64,000 nt of DNA from Protoeuglena noctilucae (GCA_958009085.1 OY253669.1:124001-188000); one strand, 5' to 3'. Positions 35,001 to 45,700 are shown, numbered from the stretch's first letter. A program made the numbers and translations. Notes: generated by a model from the sequence alone, not told the origin.

Positions 35001-35357
35001 TTGCTCTTCCGCTACCCCACCCACCCACCCCACCACCCCACCCACCCACTCACCTGTCACCCCACCCCTGGCCTGCCCCGCAGGTACAGCAATTCCTTCG
35101 ACATCTTCATCCGCGGGGAGGAGATCATCTCCGGCGCCCAGCGCATCCACGAAGCCGACTTCCTGGCCCAGCGTGCCCGGGAATGCGGCATCGAGGTGGA
35201 GGGGATCAAGGATTACATTGAGAGCTTCCGGTACGGCGCGCCGCCCCACGGGGGCGCAGGCGTGGGGCTGGAGCGCGTGGTGATGCTCTTCCTGGGACTC
35301 GACAACATCCGCAAGACCAGCATGTTTCCGAGGGACCCCAGCCGGCTCACGCCCTGA
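32057..35357 (+). CDS. AspRS: Aspartyl-tRNA synthetase, cytosolic type
   Basis: Eight exons, 32057..32200, 32294..32371, 32483..32761, 32989..33152, 33446..33800, 34294..34488, 34778..34911, 35084..35357; at least 540 residues. Class IIb synthetase charging tRNA-Asp. Parts: basic Lys-rich helix ([15 protein letters not shown]), the eukaryotic linker [11 protein letters not shown], the OB-fold anticodon domain ([20 protein letters not shown]), then motif 1 ([18 protein letters not shown]), the flipping loop [10 protein letters not shown], motif 2 ([20 protein letters not shown]) and motif 3 ([20 protein letters not shown]). Introns 2, 3 and 7 begin CAG|GCGAGC, CAG|GCGAGG and CAG|GCGAGA, and intron 1 probably AAG|GCACGC. 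Introns 4, 5 and 6 hold repeated exon edges. The 5' end is unresolved: either an upstream exon joins at 32057 or translation starts at ATG 32114. Confidence 0.92.
33204..33240 (+). repeat. Copy of exon 4 end and donor inside AspRS intron 4
   Basis: Repeats GTGGGGCAGGCGCTGAGG through GACAGGAG|GTGAGGGG (true junction at 33152) with one substitution; about 80 nt downstream of the real donor. The copy retains a perfect-looking AG|GTGAG. Confidence 0.85.
33801..33930 (+). repeat. Two copies of exon 5 end and donor inside AspRS intron 5
   Basis: True exon end AAGGAGCACTACGACGAG|GTGAGGGG (33784..33808). Copies at 33841..33858 (GGAGCAATGCGACGAG|GTGAGG) and 33906..33924 (AAGGAGCAATGCGACGAG|GTGAG). 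The two intronic copies resemble each other (GCAATGCG) more than the exon (GCACTACG), suggesting the intronic copy was itself duplicated. Confidence 0.85.
33970..34205 (+). repeat. Three copies of acceptor plus exon 6 start inside AspRS intron 5
   Basis: True start after CCCCCCAG at 34293: GTGCTCGACGTGCTCG then GCCCTCTTCCTGCAC. Copies: near 33977 (CTCCTGCATGCCCTCTTC), at 34075..34105 (acceptor CCCCCCAG, GTGCTCGACGTCCTGG) and at 34170..34202 (acceptor CCCTCTAG, ATCCTGGACGTGCTGG). Each is followed by fresh pyrimidine tract. Only the last, outermost copy continues into the conserved protein. Confidence 0.87.
34554..34740 (+). repeat. Donor-side and acceptor-side exon-edge copies inside AspRS intron 6
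   Basis: Donor side: true GAGATGGACGACATGCAG|GTG at 34471..34488, copies at 34554..34572 and 34611..34623 (ACACGACATGCAG|GTGG). Acceptor side: true TCACAG|GACCTGAACACGG at 34778, copy at 34719..34740 after CATTGCAG. Confidence 0.87.
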
Positions 35358-35623
35358 GGGCAGCGACGCGCAGCGATATGCGCCGACCCGCATGCGGTCA
35401 CGGGCAGTTGCGTGTGACAAGACGAGTCGCACACAGCCACAAACAGCCGCGGTTAACGATATGCGCTTTGCTTCTGGTTGGTGTCACGATCTGTCGTGGT
35501 TCCCGCGCACGCGGCCAGTGTCGCTAGGACGGCAGCGCACGCATGCGCATGCGCCAGGCAAGGCCTGTGGGTCGTACCACTCGTTCAAGCCTCGCGACTC
35601 CACTCCACCACACCTGCCCCTAG

Positions 35624-37582
35624 TCACTCCGCCAGGCCCAGCTGCTGCCTGACCCCCCGTGCCAGAATCCCCGCCGCCTGTACCACCTCCTCCCACGTCG
35701 TGTGCCTCCCCACGCTCAGCCGCATCGTGCCCCGCATGCGCTCCACGCTGTACCCCATCGCCGCCAGGACCCCGGAGGGCTTGGCGTCTGCGCTGTGGCA
35801 TGCCGCCCCCGCCGGTGCCGCCACGCCTGGCCGGTCCGGCGCGCACCCTGCTCCCAGCTCCGAGAGCAGAGCGGCAGCATCTAAACCCAGCACGCTCACG
35901 GACGCCGTGTTGGGAAGCCGGCGACTCGCGTCTGCTGGGCCGTTCTCCAATAGCCGATCGGCGGCTGGGCCCAGGTTGGCGCGGAGGGTGTCGACGAGTG
36001 TCGCTCGCAGCGCCTCCATGTGCGCCGTCAGGGCCGCTTGCTCGCGTAATACCACCTTGGCAGCCGCACCCAGCGCCGCCACCATCATCACATTCTCGGT
36101 GCCTGCCCGCCGGCCCCCTTCCTGACCGCCCCCTGCAGGCAGGCGCCCGGGGCACGGCTGCTTTGATGTTGATGCAGCGCAGGTTGGATGGAAGGCATGC
36201 AAGTGCCACAGGACCTACTGTAACCTCAGGTCACACCCTGCGTACCGTGACGTCGCCATCACAGCAGCGTCGGTGCTGGGGCGTACGCGAACTACCACGC
36301 GTGTGGCACTCACCACATAGCATGCGGGCAACCGTGACGTGGGGAGCGACGACCAGTGCCCCGACGCCCTTCGGCGCCCCGAACTTGTGACCCACCACTG
36401 TGACCATGTCCGCATTCAAGGCAGCCATGTCGACAGGAATCTTCCCTGAGGAAAGAAACAAAACAGGGTTGTTAGTTAGGAATACAGGTTAGTACCTGCT
36501 ACTAAATTCCACTTCCACCGTTGGCATCCTGCACAGGCACTGCATGCGCAGCCGAGGGAGAGACGTGGAGGTAGAGACGAGTGTCAACGGCGCAGAGGTT
36601 CGGTAGCAGCTGGCTCTGGGTGGATACCGTGGTTGCCCATCATTACCTATGGACTGGGCCGCGTTACAATGGAGGAGAGCGCCATGGGAGTGTGCCACCC
36701 TTGCGATGGCTGCCACGTCCTGCACCGTCCCGACCTCATTGTTGCCGTGCATGATGCTGACCAGCACCGTCTCGGGTCGCATGGCCGCCTCCACGTCCGC
36801 AGGCGACACTGGGGGCGATACCAGACACGCATGCCAGCAAGGGCGGCCTCCCTCAGGGCAGCTGCGTCAATAGCACCCGCTCCCTACCCGCGCTCAGCAT
36901 GCGCCGGCTGTGACTATTTGTGACTCTCACCGAAGCCCTCCCCGTCCACACCAACCAAAGAGTAGGACAGGAGCCCGTGACCCTCCATCTGCGGGCACTT
37001 GAGCACATAGTGAGGTGCAGAGAGGGTGGTGACTGTTTTGCCTGATACCGCATGCTGGCCGTACGCACCTCCACTAGGAACTGCAGCACGGCAGGGTGCT
37101 CCGTGACACACGAGACGACGTGCGGGACGAACCCTGCGCCCCTCTGCCTTCTTGCGTGCATGCAGGTGCCCCAAATTGCCCAATTGTCCGCCTCAGTCCC
37201 GCACGACACTGCGCGTCTTATTACGGGGAATCGCGGCCTCGCTGCGCTGGTCACGAAGCAAATTGCACATCTGATATGCATATGCATTCTTCTACATGCT
37301 TTCTGCCCCGGCTCCAGCCCTCCCCAGCCCACCAAAGACCACGGAGTCGTCGCTGGGCGCGTTGACGAGTCGCGCTACCGCCGCCCTCGCGTCCTTCACG
37401 ATCGCCTGCGCCGAGCGACCGTACACGTGCCCCGAGCTTGGGTTACCCCAATGCGCGTCCGCGATAGCCGCCGCGACTTCCGGAAAAACCGGCGTGGTGG
37501 CATTGTAATCCAAGTATAAGCACGACTTCGTGGATGGGAGGCACTCCCCGAGGCCGGGGTCGGTTGCTCGGGGACGAGCCAT
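35624..37582 (-). CDS. SCLY: Selenocysteine lyase / cysteine desulfurase (SCLY type)
   Basis: Six exons, complement(35624..36132, 36314..36445, 36647..36808, 36931..36988, 37069..37208, 37333..37582), 416 residues, PLP fold type I. Visible motifs: YLDYNATTPVFPEVAAAI and HWGNPSSGHVYGRSAQ (N-terminus), SCGTEADNWAI, VVSCVTEHPAVL (PLP-stacking His), IMHGNNEVGTVQDV, VHMLCNAAQ-like LLHCNAAQSIG, GHKFGAPKGVGAL (Schiff-base Lys), GGGQEGGRRAGTEN, and the active-site loop AGAACHSADAKPSGVL carrying the catalytic Cys. The GAACHS loop and GGGQE..RAGTEN resemble animal SCLY more than mitochondrial NFS1 or plastid NFS2. It releases Se or S from selenocysteine/cysteine. No clear targeting peptide; probably cytosolic. 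All introns GT-AG. Divergent from CutA1. Confidence 0.88.
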
Positions 37583-38178
37583 CCTACGCCTGCGCCCGGA
37601 GGGACCCCCGGACGGCAAGGCGTGACACGGCCCACGTGTGACCGCAAGCATGTGCTGCAACGGCCCCACCCGCCCCACCCGAAAATCTCATGAACGATGC
37701 CACCCACCGATGAACAGTCAGGGGTATGTAGATGCGCAAAACGTGGACTTCTGACGTTTGCGGGCTCCTGACTGGCATGTGGGCCACGATCGTTTTGGCA
37801 GGGTTCGTCCTCGGCGTCCTCACAAAATCTATCGTCTTGCCTAGCACTCCCGTCTTGCAACCAGGTAACGGAGGATCGCTCGATAGTACAGAGCACCGCT
37901 CCGATGTTTGCGCGAGGGGTTCAGAGCCTCCTAGCCCGGACCTGCACTAGCGCTGCACACCGCCATCCCCGCGCTCTGCCTGACCCGCGCCTCGCCAGGA
38001 GAACGCTACTGCACTTCAGCTGGCTGGTATCCGCGGCATCGCCTGCGAGAGCCTCAGGCGCGGCCGCATCCGCCTCTTTCCTGTCTCTCCCCTTTGCTGC
38101 CTCGGCAGAAGCAGCACATAAGCTCTGCGTCCACGGCGCGAGCCCTCGCCGCATCGGTGCCTCGCAGACCTTCGCGCG
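37583..38178. other. Divergent promoter region SCLY / CutA1
   Basis: About 600 bp. A plastid transit-peptide exon for CutA1 could lie here, but no convincing donor/acceptor pair was found. Confidence 0.4.
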
Positions 38179-38603
38179 ATGGCGTCCGCGACCGGCGTTG
38201 TCGCCTGCTACGTGACCGTTCCGTCCCGGGAGGTCGCGCGAGGCATCGCCGAGTCCCTGATTTCATCCAAGCTGGCCGCGTGCGTCAACGTTATCCCCGG
38301 GGTCGAGTCCATGTACTGGTGGCAGGGCAAGATGGAGGTCGACAACGAGCTTCTGCTCATGATCAAGACACGCGAGGCCCTGGTCGGGTGAGGCGACCTT
38401 AACCATCAATGCTGGGCAGCTTCACGGCTCAGCACGCGCCGCCACTGATCGAAGCGTAGCACTATCGCTTGGCGCGCAGGGAGCTGACCGAAAAGGTACG
38501 CGCCGCACACCCGTACGATGTCTGCGAGGTCATTTGCGTCCCAGTGACTGGCGGAAACCAGCCGTACCTTGAGTGGGTCCTCGAGAGCACCAAGGAGGTC
38601 TGA
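38179..38603 (+). CDS. CUTA: CutA1 divalent-ion tolerance protein
   Basis: Two exons, 38179..38387 and 38480..38603; 110 residues, the size of the trimeric CutA core. Family motifs: VVACYVTVPSREVARGIAES, LISSKLAACVNVIPGVESMY, WWQGKMEVDNELLLMIKT, and after the intron VRAAHPYDVCEVICVPVTGG plus NQPYLEWV. CutA proteins form very stable ferredoxin-like trimers associated with copper tolerance; in plants they are plastid-targeted, here no transit peptide is visible. The ATG has good context (GCGATGGC). The stop is only 34 bp from the stop of the convergent GTPase gene. Confidence 0.9.
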
Positions 38604-38637
38604 CCGACGATTCAATCGTCGCTCACACAGTCAATAC

Positions 38638-40310
38638 CTAGGCCATACCGGCGTCGTCATCCAGGCGCAGGCGTCCCTGCCCGTCCCCGTAGCCTAGTGA
38701 GTGCCCGCGTGTGTCCCACCGATTATGCACGGCGTAGGCGCTCCAACCCCCGGAGCCCAATACCCCCGCCGGCCCCGGACCCCGGCCGCCCACGCCCGCA
38801 AAGCCCTGCGGCGCGCCAGGGGCTGCGTGCGGGCGACCCGGGACAGGGCCCGCTCCGCCCCCGTCGTCCCGCGCCCACTGGCCCCCGCCTGCGTGTGTCG
38901 CCTGGCCGTGTCTCGAGGCAGGCTCCTGTTGAAAGGCCGTGCGGCGGACGAGCGCGGTGGCTGTGTCCGCAGCTGCCCTGGAGAGCCCGGTTGCCAAATC
39001 TTGCGCCCCTCCTGCCGACGCCTCGCTCGGCGGTCGCCTGCGAGGTTCGCGGCAGGTAGCTGTCAGCCAGGCGACACGCGGCTCGTCACCACCCACCCCA
39101 TGCGCAGCAGCAGCTCATGCGCGTCTCACCCCTCTGAGTGTCGGAGTGCCCGGTCCAGAAACTCCTGGAGGACATGCATATCGAGCAGGCCCGTGATGGG
39201 CGCGCAGCGCATGTGGAAGTCGCCTGCGGGGACCAGCCAGACTGCCTGCTCTTAGACCGATGCCGCGCCACGCACTGACACAGCAGCATAGGGTCTATGG
39301 CTGGTGTGAAAAGCCGCACCTGCCACGCAGCCGGGGAGCTTGCCCTCCGTGTCGAAGAGAGGCAGGCCACCGTCGCTGCCCGCGTCCAGCCACCGCCGTG
39401 ACCGACTCGCCACCAGCCCAGCCGGCACCAGTCGCCCTACCTCCGACCGAGCCCAACTCAAGACCCTGCGACGAGGAGAGACCCAGACCCATAGCACATA
39501 TCGAGACAACGTCGCGAGCACTCGTGATGTCCCGCCTGACACCCCGGCAGGGCCGCACGCTCTCCGTGTGCTCGCCTGTCGATTTGCTGGGCCACCCCCG
39601 CCGGCAGGAGTCGCGTGACCAGCCCTGCGCGGCCCGTCTTGTCGGCCATCGTCCCCACGGTCAGCGTCGGCAGTCGCGGAGGGGGCTGGGGTGCCGAGCC
39701 AGACGTCCTTGGGGGCCCTTCACCCAAAAGCGCCCACTGCTCCCGCAGATACCTGAGACAGAGCGCTTCAAGGGACGTTTGTGAACTAGTAACAGCTAAA
39801 CAACTCGAAGCAGTGGTCGGACGCGGCCTCGCGGTGTCTGGCGAAGTACATTCCGAGTTCTCACCGGTCGAGGCCGTAACCAGAGCTCGCTGCGTGCACC
39901 AGGATCACCCCGTCCGCCTGCGCCGCCAGCGTCCGACGGATATCCTCGTATTTCGCCGCACCGCCCGTGTCGTAGAGCTCCACAAACACCGGCTGCCCGC
40001 GCTTCGGGTCTAAACAAAAGCGGCCCGTGCCTGCATCCCTGGACCCCGCAGCGACGTGGACATCGCAGCCCACTGTCGGCGCAGACCTCCCTGCGACCGG
40101 ACGAAGCGGCCCTGGCACCCGTCACGACAGCTCCCAGGCCGCCCACCATCGAAGGGGAGGCCCGGCCATGGACTTACCAAGTGCGTCGGCGTCCCCGCAA
40201 ATCGCTTGGCACAGGGTCGTCTTTCCAGTGCCCGGCGCCCCCACTACGACGATTCTCACGGTATGCACACGCTCAAGGTTCACAACGTTGGGCCACTCGC
40301 CAGCCCACAT
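38638..40310 (-). CDS. Rab-like small GTPase (RABL3 / LIP1 type)
   Basis: Six exons, complement(38638..39037, 39130..39223, 39320..39465, 39576..39752, 39865..40090, 40178..40310), 391 residues. P-loop GAPGTGKTTLCQAICGD; switch region TVGCDVHVA; G3 region FVELYDTGGAAKYEDIRRTL (Gly-Gly without the usual Gln, as in RABL3/LIP1); VILVHAASSGYGLDR; G4-like TLTVGTMADKTG where the usual NKxD/TKxD is degenerate. Plant LIP1 acts in circadian timing and animal RABL3 in Ras/ciliary processes; function here is inferred. The C-terminal ~130 residues are Gly/Ala-rich and unique, with no prenylation Cys at the end. Intron 4 (39466..39575) most simply begins CAG|GCGAGC; a GG|GTGTCA donor downstream is an alternative. 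The start ATG precedes the P-loop by 24 residues. Confidence 0.78.
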
Positions 40311-40458
40311 GAGCGGTGGCCCTGCCTATCCTACAAGAATGCGTGGTCTAGCGCTTCTGCGGGGAACACGCTACATGTCTGCAACCCTCACGGTCGTCGG
40401 TCCAGGAAAGCAGAGCTGCTGGGCGTCAGCCGCGGCTGCGCAACCGCAAGAATCGTTA

Positions 40459-41035
40459 TCACTGGGGGCCCACGACCACCATGTAAGGCCTGACTTCGTA
40501 AGAGGGAACGAGGCCGTTCTTGACGTATGGGTCCGCCTTGACAAAGGACTCGACCTCGTCCTGGGGAGGCGGCACGTGAGTTGATGTGGCATCATCGAGC
40601 TTCTCCACGCGCTCCTTGCAGCGATAGGGCCCCAGTACCACGCGTCACCTTCGTAACGTCTTTGAAGATGAACAGAGCGCCGTCGACAGGCTCCGCCAGC
40701 GCCCCAGCCATCACCATCTTGCCGGCGTCAAGCATCTGCCGTGCCCCGGCCAAGTGCTGCTCCCTGTAAGGCCCGCGCTGCGAGCGAGGAGACCGTGTTG
40801 ATCGTTTCAGCTGCCGAGAGCGCATGGCCGCTCTCCCCGGCCACCAGACCGTCACCAACGGATGGGCGTGGCCAAACCTGCAACGTACCTTCTCGAGAAT
40901 GTCGGGGACGTACTTGTAGAGCAGTGCGTAGTATCCTTTCGTCGCCCCAGACTGTGCCCTCACTTGCATCGCGCTGAACCTCCCGCGAGAGACGCGCGAC
41001 GCTGGGCCTCCCAGCCGGGCCAACGCCGACAGCAT
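40459..41035 (-). CDS. YciI-domain (YCII-related) protein
   Basis: Three exons, complement(40459..40560, 40649..40777, 40889..41035), 125 residues. After a basic, Ser/Arg-rich leader (MLSALARLGGPASRVSRGRF) that suits a mitochondrial or plastid presequence, the YciI fold is complete: GYYALLYKYVPDILEK, YREQHLAGARQMLDAGKMVM, GALAEPVDGALFIFKDVTK, then DEVESFVKADPYVKNGLVPS and RPYMVVVGP. The His in REQHL and Asp in the KADPY motif are the conserved family residues. Biochemical role of most YciI proteins is unknown. The downstream acceptor CCTCCCCAG at 40561 is preferred because the alternative would leave a 33-nt intron. Lies 148 bp upstream of the GTPase gene on the same strand and is divergent from the SIMPL gene. 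Confidence 0.87.
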
Positions 41036-41270
41036 CCGTGCAGCGCGGTCAGAGGTCGGGTCGGATACCGAGATGAATCGTGATACTCGCGCGCTGTGGC
41101 ACCTGGTTTCATCGCCAGGGGTTCAGGCTGGCAACGGCACTGGCAGCAACGTTTGGCTCCTACCGGGCAGAAAAGCATGCGTTGAGTGCAACTTGCAACA
41201 TTAAAAGGTGTTTGTTTATCGACTCCTGCGTTCCGCGCGCCCTGGGGACGTGACCGTCGGCAGCAGCAGC

Positions 41271-42518
41271 ATGCGCGCAGGTAAGGCGCGCGCTCGCTCC
41301 TTGCACGCGTGCCTGCGAGCTGCAAAACACAGAGTTGCCAACTGTGTGCTGCAGAGCAAACAGCTGCCAACGATGTGCTGCTCAGTACGCAGTTCTGGCC
41401 GCTGTAGCGGCCCTTGCGCTGGCGGCGACCGCGTGGGCGCAGCAGTCGACGCCCTCTGCCCCGACGGACTACGCGTGCGTGGGCCGGATCAACGCCGCGG
41501 GCCAGGCGTCGCTGTCGGTCGCGCCGGACAAGGCCGTGACCGCCTGGTCACTTCACATCAACGCCACGGACGCCAACAGCCCGCTGGTTACCCAGGCGGA
41601 CGCCCGCAACGCCACGGCGACAATCTTGCAGAACATCTTCTCGCAGCTCGGGGCGGACGGAATCCCCCAGCAGGCCCTTCAAACGGACAGCATCACCTTC
41701 TCGCCCATCAATCAGCGCGTCAAGGTGCTGCGGACGGACCTCGAGCCGCAGCTCACGTGCTGGTGCCAGGACGGCTGGGCGATGAAGAGCGACTGCTTCA
41801 CGTGGCAGGACCAGACGTCGGGGTGGAGCGCCACCGTGGCCTTCTCCGTGACGCTGACGGGAGCCAGCGTCGACCCCAAGACGCTCTCCGACGTCATCAG
41901 CAAGGCGAGGCCCGCGAAAGCCAGCTTGTCGGTGTCCCGGCCTTGCCGTCTGTTCACCGCGGCTGTAACGAATCTTCCTGGCTTGTCCCAGGTCCTCGCG
42001 GCGGGCAAGGACAATGTGACGCTCACCGACCTCCGCTTCGACTTGTCCAGCGACCTCCGCCAGAAGTCGGAGCTCGCCGTCGCCACCAAGGCCGTCGCGG
42101 ACGCCAGGAGCAAGGCAGACGCCTTTGCGCAGGCGGCCGGCGGCCGGCTGCAGCTTCCGCTGAAGGTCCAGGAGACGCCCATTACGGACGACAGCATCGG
42201 GACGCCCATCACGCTGACGCCGGTGCCCACCGCACAGCCCGCCCAGACGTCGGCCGGTGTGGCGACGTTAGCCACCAGGTGCGCCGCGCATGCGTGCCTC
42301 CCTGGCACCCTGTGCTGTCCTCGCTGATAATGGCCGTCCTGTGCGTGCGTGCGTGCGTGCGCAGGAATGTCGCCTCGCCGCTGGTGATGGCGGCCAAAGC
42401 GGCGCCCCAGACCGAGGCGGCGGTCTCCATGGATCCCTCCGCGGCACTGCCGGTCGCCCCCAAGCCCGTCGTGCTCTCCCAGGACATGTACGTCCTCTTC
42501 TCCATGTGCGCTGCCTGA
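41271..42518 (+). CDS. Secreted SIMPL (DUF541) domain protein
   Basis: Four exons, 41271..41280, 41393..41904, 41992..42278, 42365..42518; 320 residues. The first exon is a 10-nt microexon (ATGCGCGCAG|GTAAGG) whose joining to 41393 creates a clean signal peptide, MRAVLAAVAALALAATAWAQ, cut near AWA-QQ. The mature part has the SIMPL fold: VGRINAAGQASLSVAPDKAV, ATATILQNIFSQLGA, LQTDSITFSPINQR, WSATVAFSVTLTG, VLAAGKDNVTLTDLRFDLS and ARSKADAFAQAAGG. Family function is poorly known (outer-membrane or periplasmic oxidative-stress proteins in bacteria; interaction partners in animals). Intron 2 (41905..41991) starts AAG|GCGAGG, is 87 nt, and contains no stop in frame, so its retention would simply add 29 residues. 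Confidence 0.85.
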   Translation: MRAGKARARSLHACLRAAKHRVANCVLQSKQLPTMCCSVRSSGRCSGPCAGGDRVGAAVDALCPDGLRVRGPDQRRGPGVAVGRAGQGRDRLVTSHQRHGRQQPAGYPGGRPQRHGDNLAEHLLAARGGRNPPAGPSNGQHHLLAHQSARQGAADGPRAAAHVLVPGRLGDEERLLHVAGPDVGVERHRGLLRDADGSQRRPQDALRRHQQGEARESQLVGVPALPSVHRGCNESSWLVPGPRGGQGQCDAHRPPLRLVQRPPPEVGARRRHQGRRGRQEQGRRLCAGGRRPAAASAEGPGDAHYGRQHRDAHHADAGAHRTARPDVGRCGDVSHQVRRACVPPWHPVLSSLIMAVLCVRACVRRNVASPLVMAAKAAPQTEAAVSMDPSAALPVAPKPVVLSQDMYVLFSMCAA

Positions 42519-42770
42519 GGATTGTCAAGTTGTGCCACCGAGGGGCTCAGGAAGGCGTCGCTTAGGGGTGGTTTCTGGCGAGGGGGTGCGGTCCGAAAAC
42601 TGTTGGCTCCCTGGCCGCGCTGGATCCGAAAGAACTACATCCCGGCGCTTGTTTCGCAACGCAACTGAAATTGCGGCGCCTCTTTCGGGCCGTGAGGGTG
42701 ACCTCGACCTTCCGGGGGCTGCCTCCCGCCCGCGCGCCCGCGGCCGTGCCGGGACCCGGCGCGTCCTGCC

Positions 42771-45700
42771 ATGAGCGCGGTTGGGGCATGCAGCGCGCGC
42801 CCGGCTCCCTCGTGGGCGCGGGGCAGGCGCGCCGGCCCGAGGGGGGTGGTTGTGCGGTCTGCCGAGAACGGGGTGTCCACGCAGACGGGGAGCGAGCTGC
42901 AGCAGCTGAAGCTCGAAATCGAGCGTCTCAAGAACGAGAACTTGGCGCTGAAGATGCGCCTGGGCGTAGGTCGGGCCGCGCGGGGGCCTGTCGGGGAGGG
43001 GAGCCGGGCTGTGCGGCCAGCGAAGACCCCGTGTCGTCCGGGGCGCGCGCCGCCCCACACGTAACCGGCCGCGCTCGGCTGGGTTGCGACGCATCGCAGG
43101 AGCCCGCCCCGCCCCCGCAGAGGCAGGAGTGGTGAAGACCGACGCCCCGGCGAGCCTGCCGCCGGAAGCGGAGGATGTGCAGCCCAAACACAGCGACGCC
43201 ATGACGGGTGAGGACCGCGGCGCGCGCGCGAGATGCAATGCTGCGATTCGCGGTCCCGAGGCTCGTCCGGACTCGCGACCGGCGCCCGGGGGCCGGGCTG
43301 GATCATGCTTCCCGCTATCGTGCGCGCCCCGGGCTCGAGCCCCCGCGGCGCGCTCGGAGGGCTGCGCCGCTCCTTCGCATATATCCTCCTCTCTCCCCGC
43401 GTGCCCCCGGCGCCGCCCCTAGCCCCGCGACGGTTGCTCCAGCTCATGGCGACCCCGTCTCTCGCGCAGAGGAGGAAATCGCGGAGCTGTTGCAGGACGG
43501 CATCCGCTGGCCCGAGCGAGGCGAGGCCAATTTCTGGGAGAGGCCTCCGCGCACGTCCCCGCCGCCGTTCGAGCTGTACGACACGGGCGGGGGCGCCGAC
43601 GTGGTGCATCCCCGGGACAGGATCGCCCTCCACATCGTCCACATCACGGGTGAGCCATCCGCTGCAATTTATGCGACGCTCTTTCGTCATGCGTTCTCCG
43701 CTAGTGGGCGTCGCGCGCGCAGGGCGACCATACGTGCGTCACGGGACCATGCGAGCAGAGTGATGCCCACGGTCGTGTGACCATTCCCGTGCTCGCCCCT
43801 GTTCCCGCAGCTGAGATGGCCCCGGTCGCCAAGGTCGGGGGCCTGGGTGACGTGGTGACGGGCCTGAGCAAGGCCGTCATGGACCGGGGTCACAACGTGG
43901 AGGTCATCCTTCCCTTTTACGAATCCCTAGAGACGCACCGCGGCACGGCCGTCATGACGCAGCCGACGCTCGAGATGAGCTTCCAGTGCCCCAAGGGGCG
44001 CGTCTGGGACGGCGTCATGCAGCTGGGGGAGCTGCAGACCGAGGTCTACCGGTGCGAGATCGACGGCGTGCCCGTGGCTCTCATCCGCCCGGACTGGGGG
44101 CAGAGCAACCTGTTCAAGGTGCGCGGGTGGCGAGCAGGGGTTTCTAGTCTCGCTCTCGGCTGCTTCGATAGTTGCTTTGACTGCTGACCGTACGCTCCTC
44201 CTGACGCTCACCGTGGCTGACGTGGACAATAATGTGTGGAATGTGTGTCCCCCGCAGGGCGGCAAGATCTATGGTGGCTCTTACAACGAGCCCGAGGCGT
44301 ACCTGTACTTCTGCCGCGCCGCGCTCGAGTACCTGCTGCGCAGCGGGCGCAACCCGAACGTGCTGCACATCCACGAGTGGCAAGCGAGCGCCGCAGGTGC
44401 GGACACAAGCCTGTTGTGACTTCGTAACTGTTCTTCTCTTTGCTGTCTTCATCCCTCAAGTCGGCTGAGACGGAAGGGCATGCGAGCGGTGTGCCCCGCT
44501 GGGTGCTTCGACTGGTCTGAGTTGCTCTGCCTGTTCTGCCTGTGTCCCTCGCCCTCGCAGCCCTGTTGTACTGGATATAGCTCTGCTGTACTGGATAGCT
44601 CTGCCTACTATGCCCATGTCGTTCGCCCTCGCAGCGCTGCTTTACTGGGACTTCTTCCACGGCGTGGGCCTCACGCTGTGCCGGGTCGTGCTGACCATCC
44701 ACAACGTGGGCAACTCGGGGGAGATCAGCCAGCAGGAGTTCAGCGTCACGGGCGTGCCGGGAAACTTGTTTGCCACCATCGACAAGGCACTGGACGAGCG
44801 CACGGTGAGCGGGAATGCGAGAGTGGAGTCGGGGCAGATGATGAACATGCGCAGAGCCATGGGGGCTTTCTTACTTGGTTGATTCGACACTCCAGGGAAT
44901 GCCGATACCGGTCACCGCGATAGTGACGGGTGGCAACGAAGGCATTGGCCACTCTGACTCCGACCTTCTCGCCCCCGCCGCTGCAGATCGGTCACAACCC
45001 CGAGCGCCTCAACCTCCTCAAGGGCGGCATCATTTACTCCAACGCAGTCACGACCGTGTCGCCCACCTACAAGGTCGAGACATTGGAGCGCGGCGCGGCG
45101 GGGTGGCTCGCGTGAGTGTCTCGCGCCGCTCCGTGATTCTACCATATCCAGCGTGTTGTGTGTTCCTTGCTTTCCGTCCCTCGCCTTTCCTCGGCTCCAT
45201 CCCAGCTCTCTCTTTGACACGAAGAGCGTCGCCGCGGTTCCCACCCACCCAACACCCTTTCTGGCCCCGCAGCACCACGCTGAACCGCCCTGACGTCAGG
45301 CCCAAGTATTCTGGCATCCTCAACGGCATCGACATCGAGGCGTGGAACCCCACGGCGGACCCGACGATCCCCGCGCCCTTCTCCCCCGAAGTCCTCACCA
45401 CCAAGGCCCTATGCAAAAAGTACCTGCAGAGGGGCCTTGGGCTCGCGGAGAACCCCAACGCGCCGCTCTTCGTCTGCATCACCCGGCTGGTGAGCCGGCA
45501 GTCGGCATAGCTGGGGCGGTCGGGGTGGTGTGGTGTCCCAGCATGAGTGTGCTGTGCTCTCCATGACTTACTCAACCAATTGTGGCGTGCTTTGGCGTGT
45601 TGGGAGCAATCTCACCACTGGATGTGTACAACACCGCCCGCAGGTGCCCCAGAAGGGCATCCACATGATCGCGCGCGCCATCCGCAAGGCCAACGAGAGC

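Noticed and set aside
40616-40648. 33-nt intron in the YciI gene using an AAG acceptor
   Set aside because: Too short; the CCTCCCCAG acceptor at 40561 gives an 88-nt intron and a sequence that matches the family exactly.
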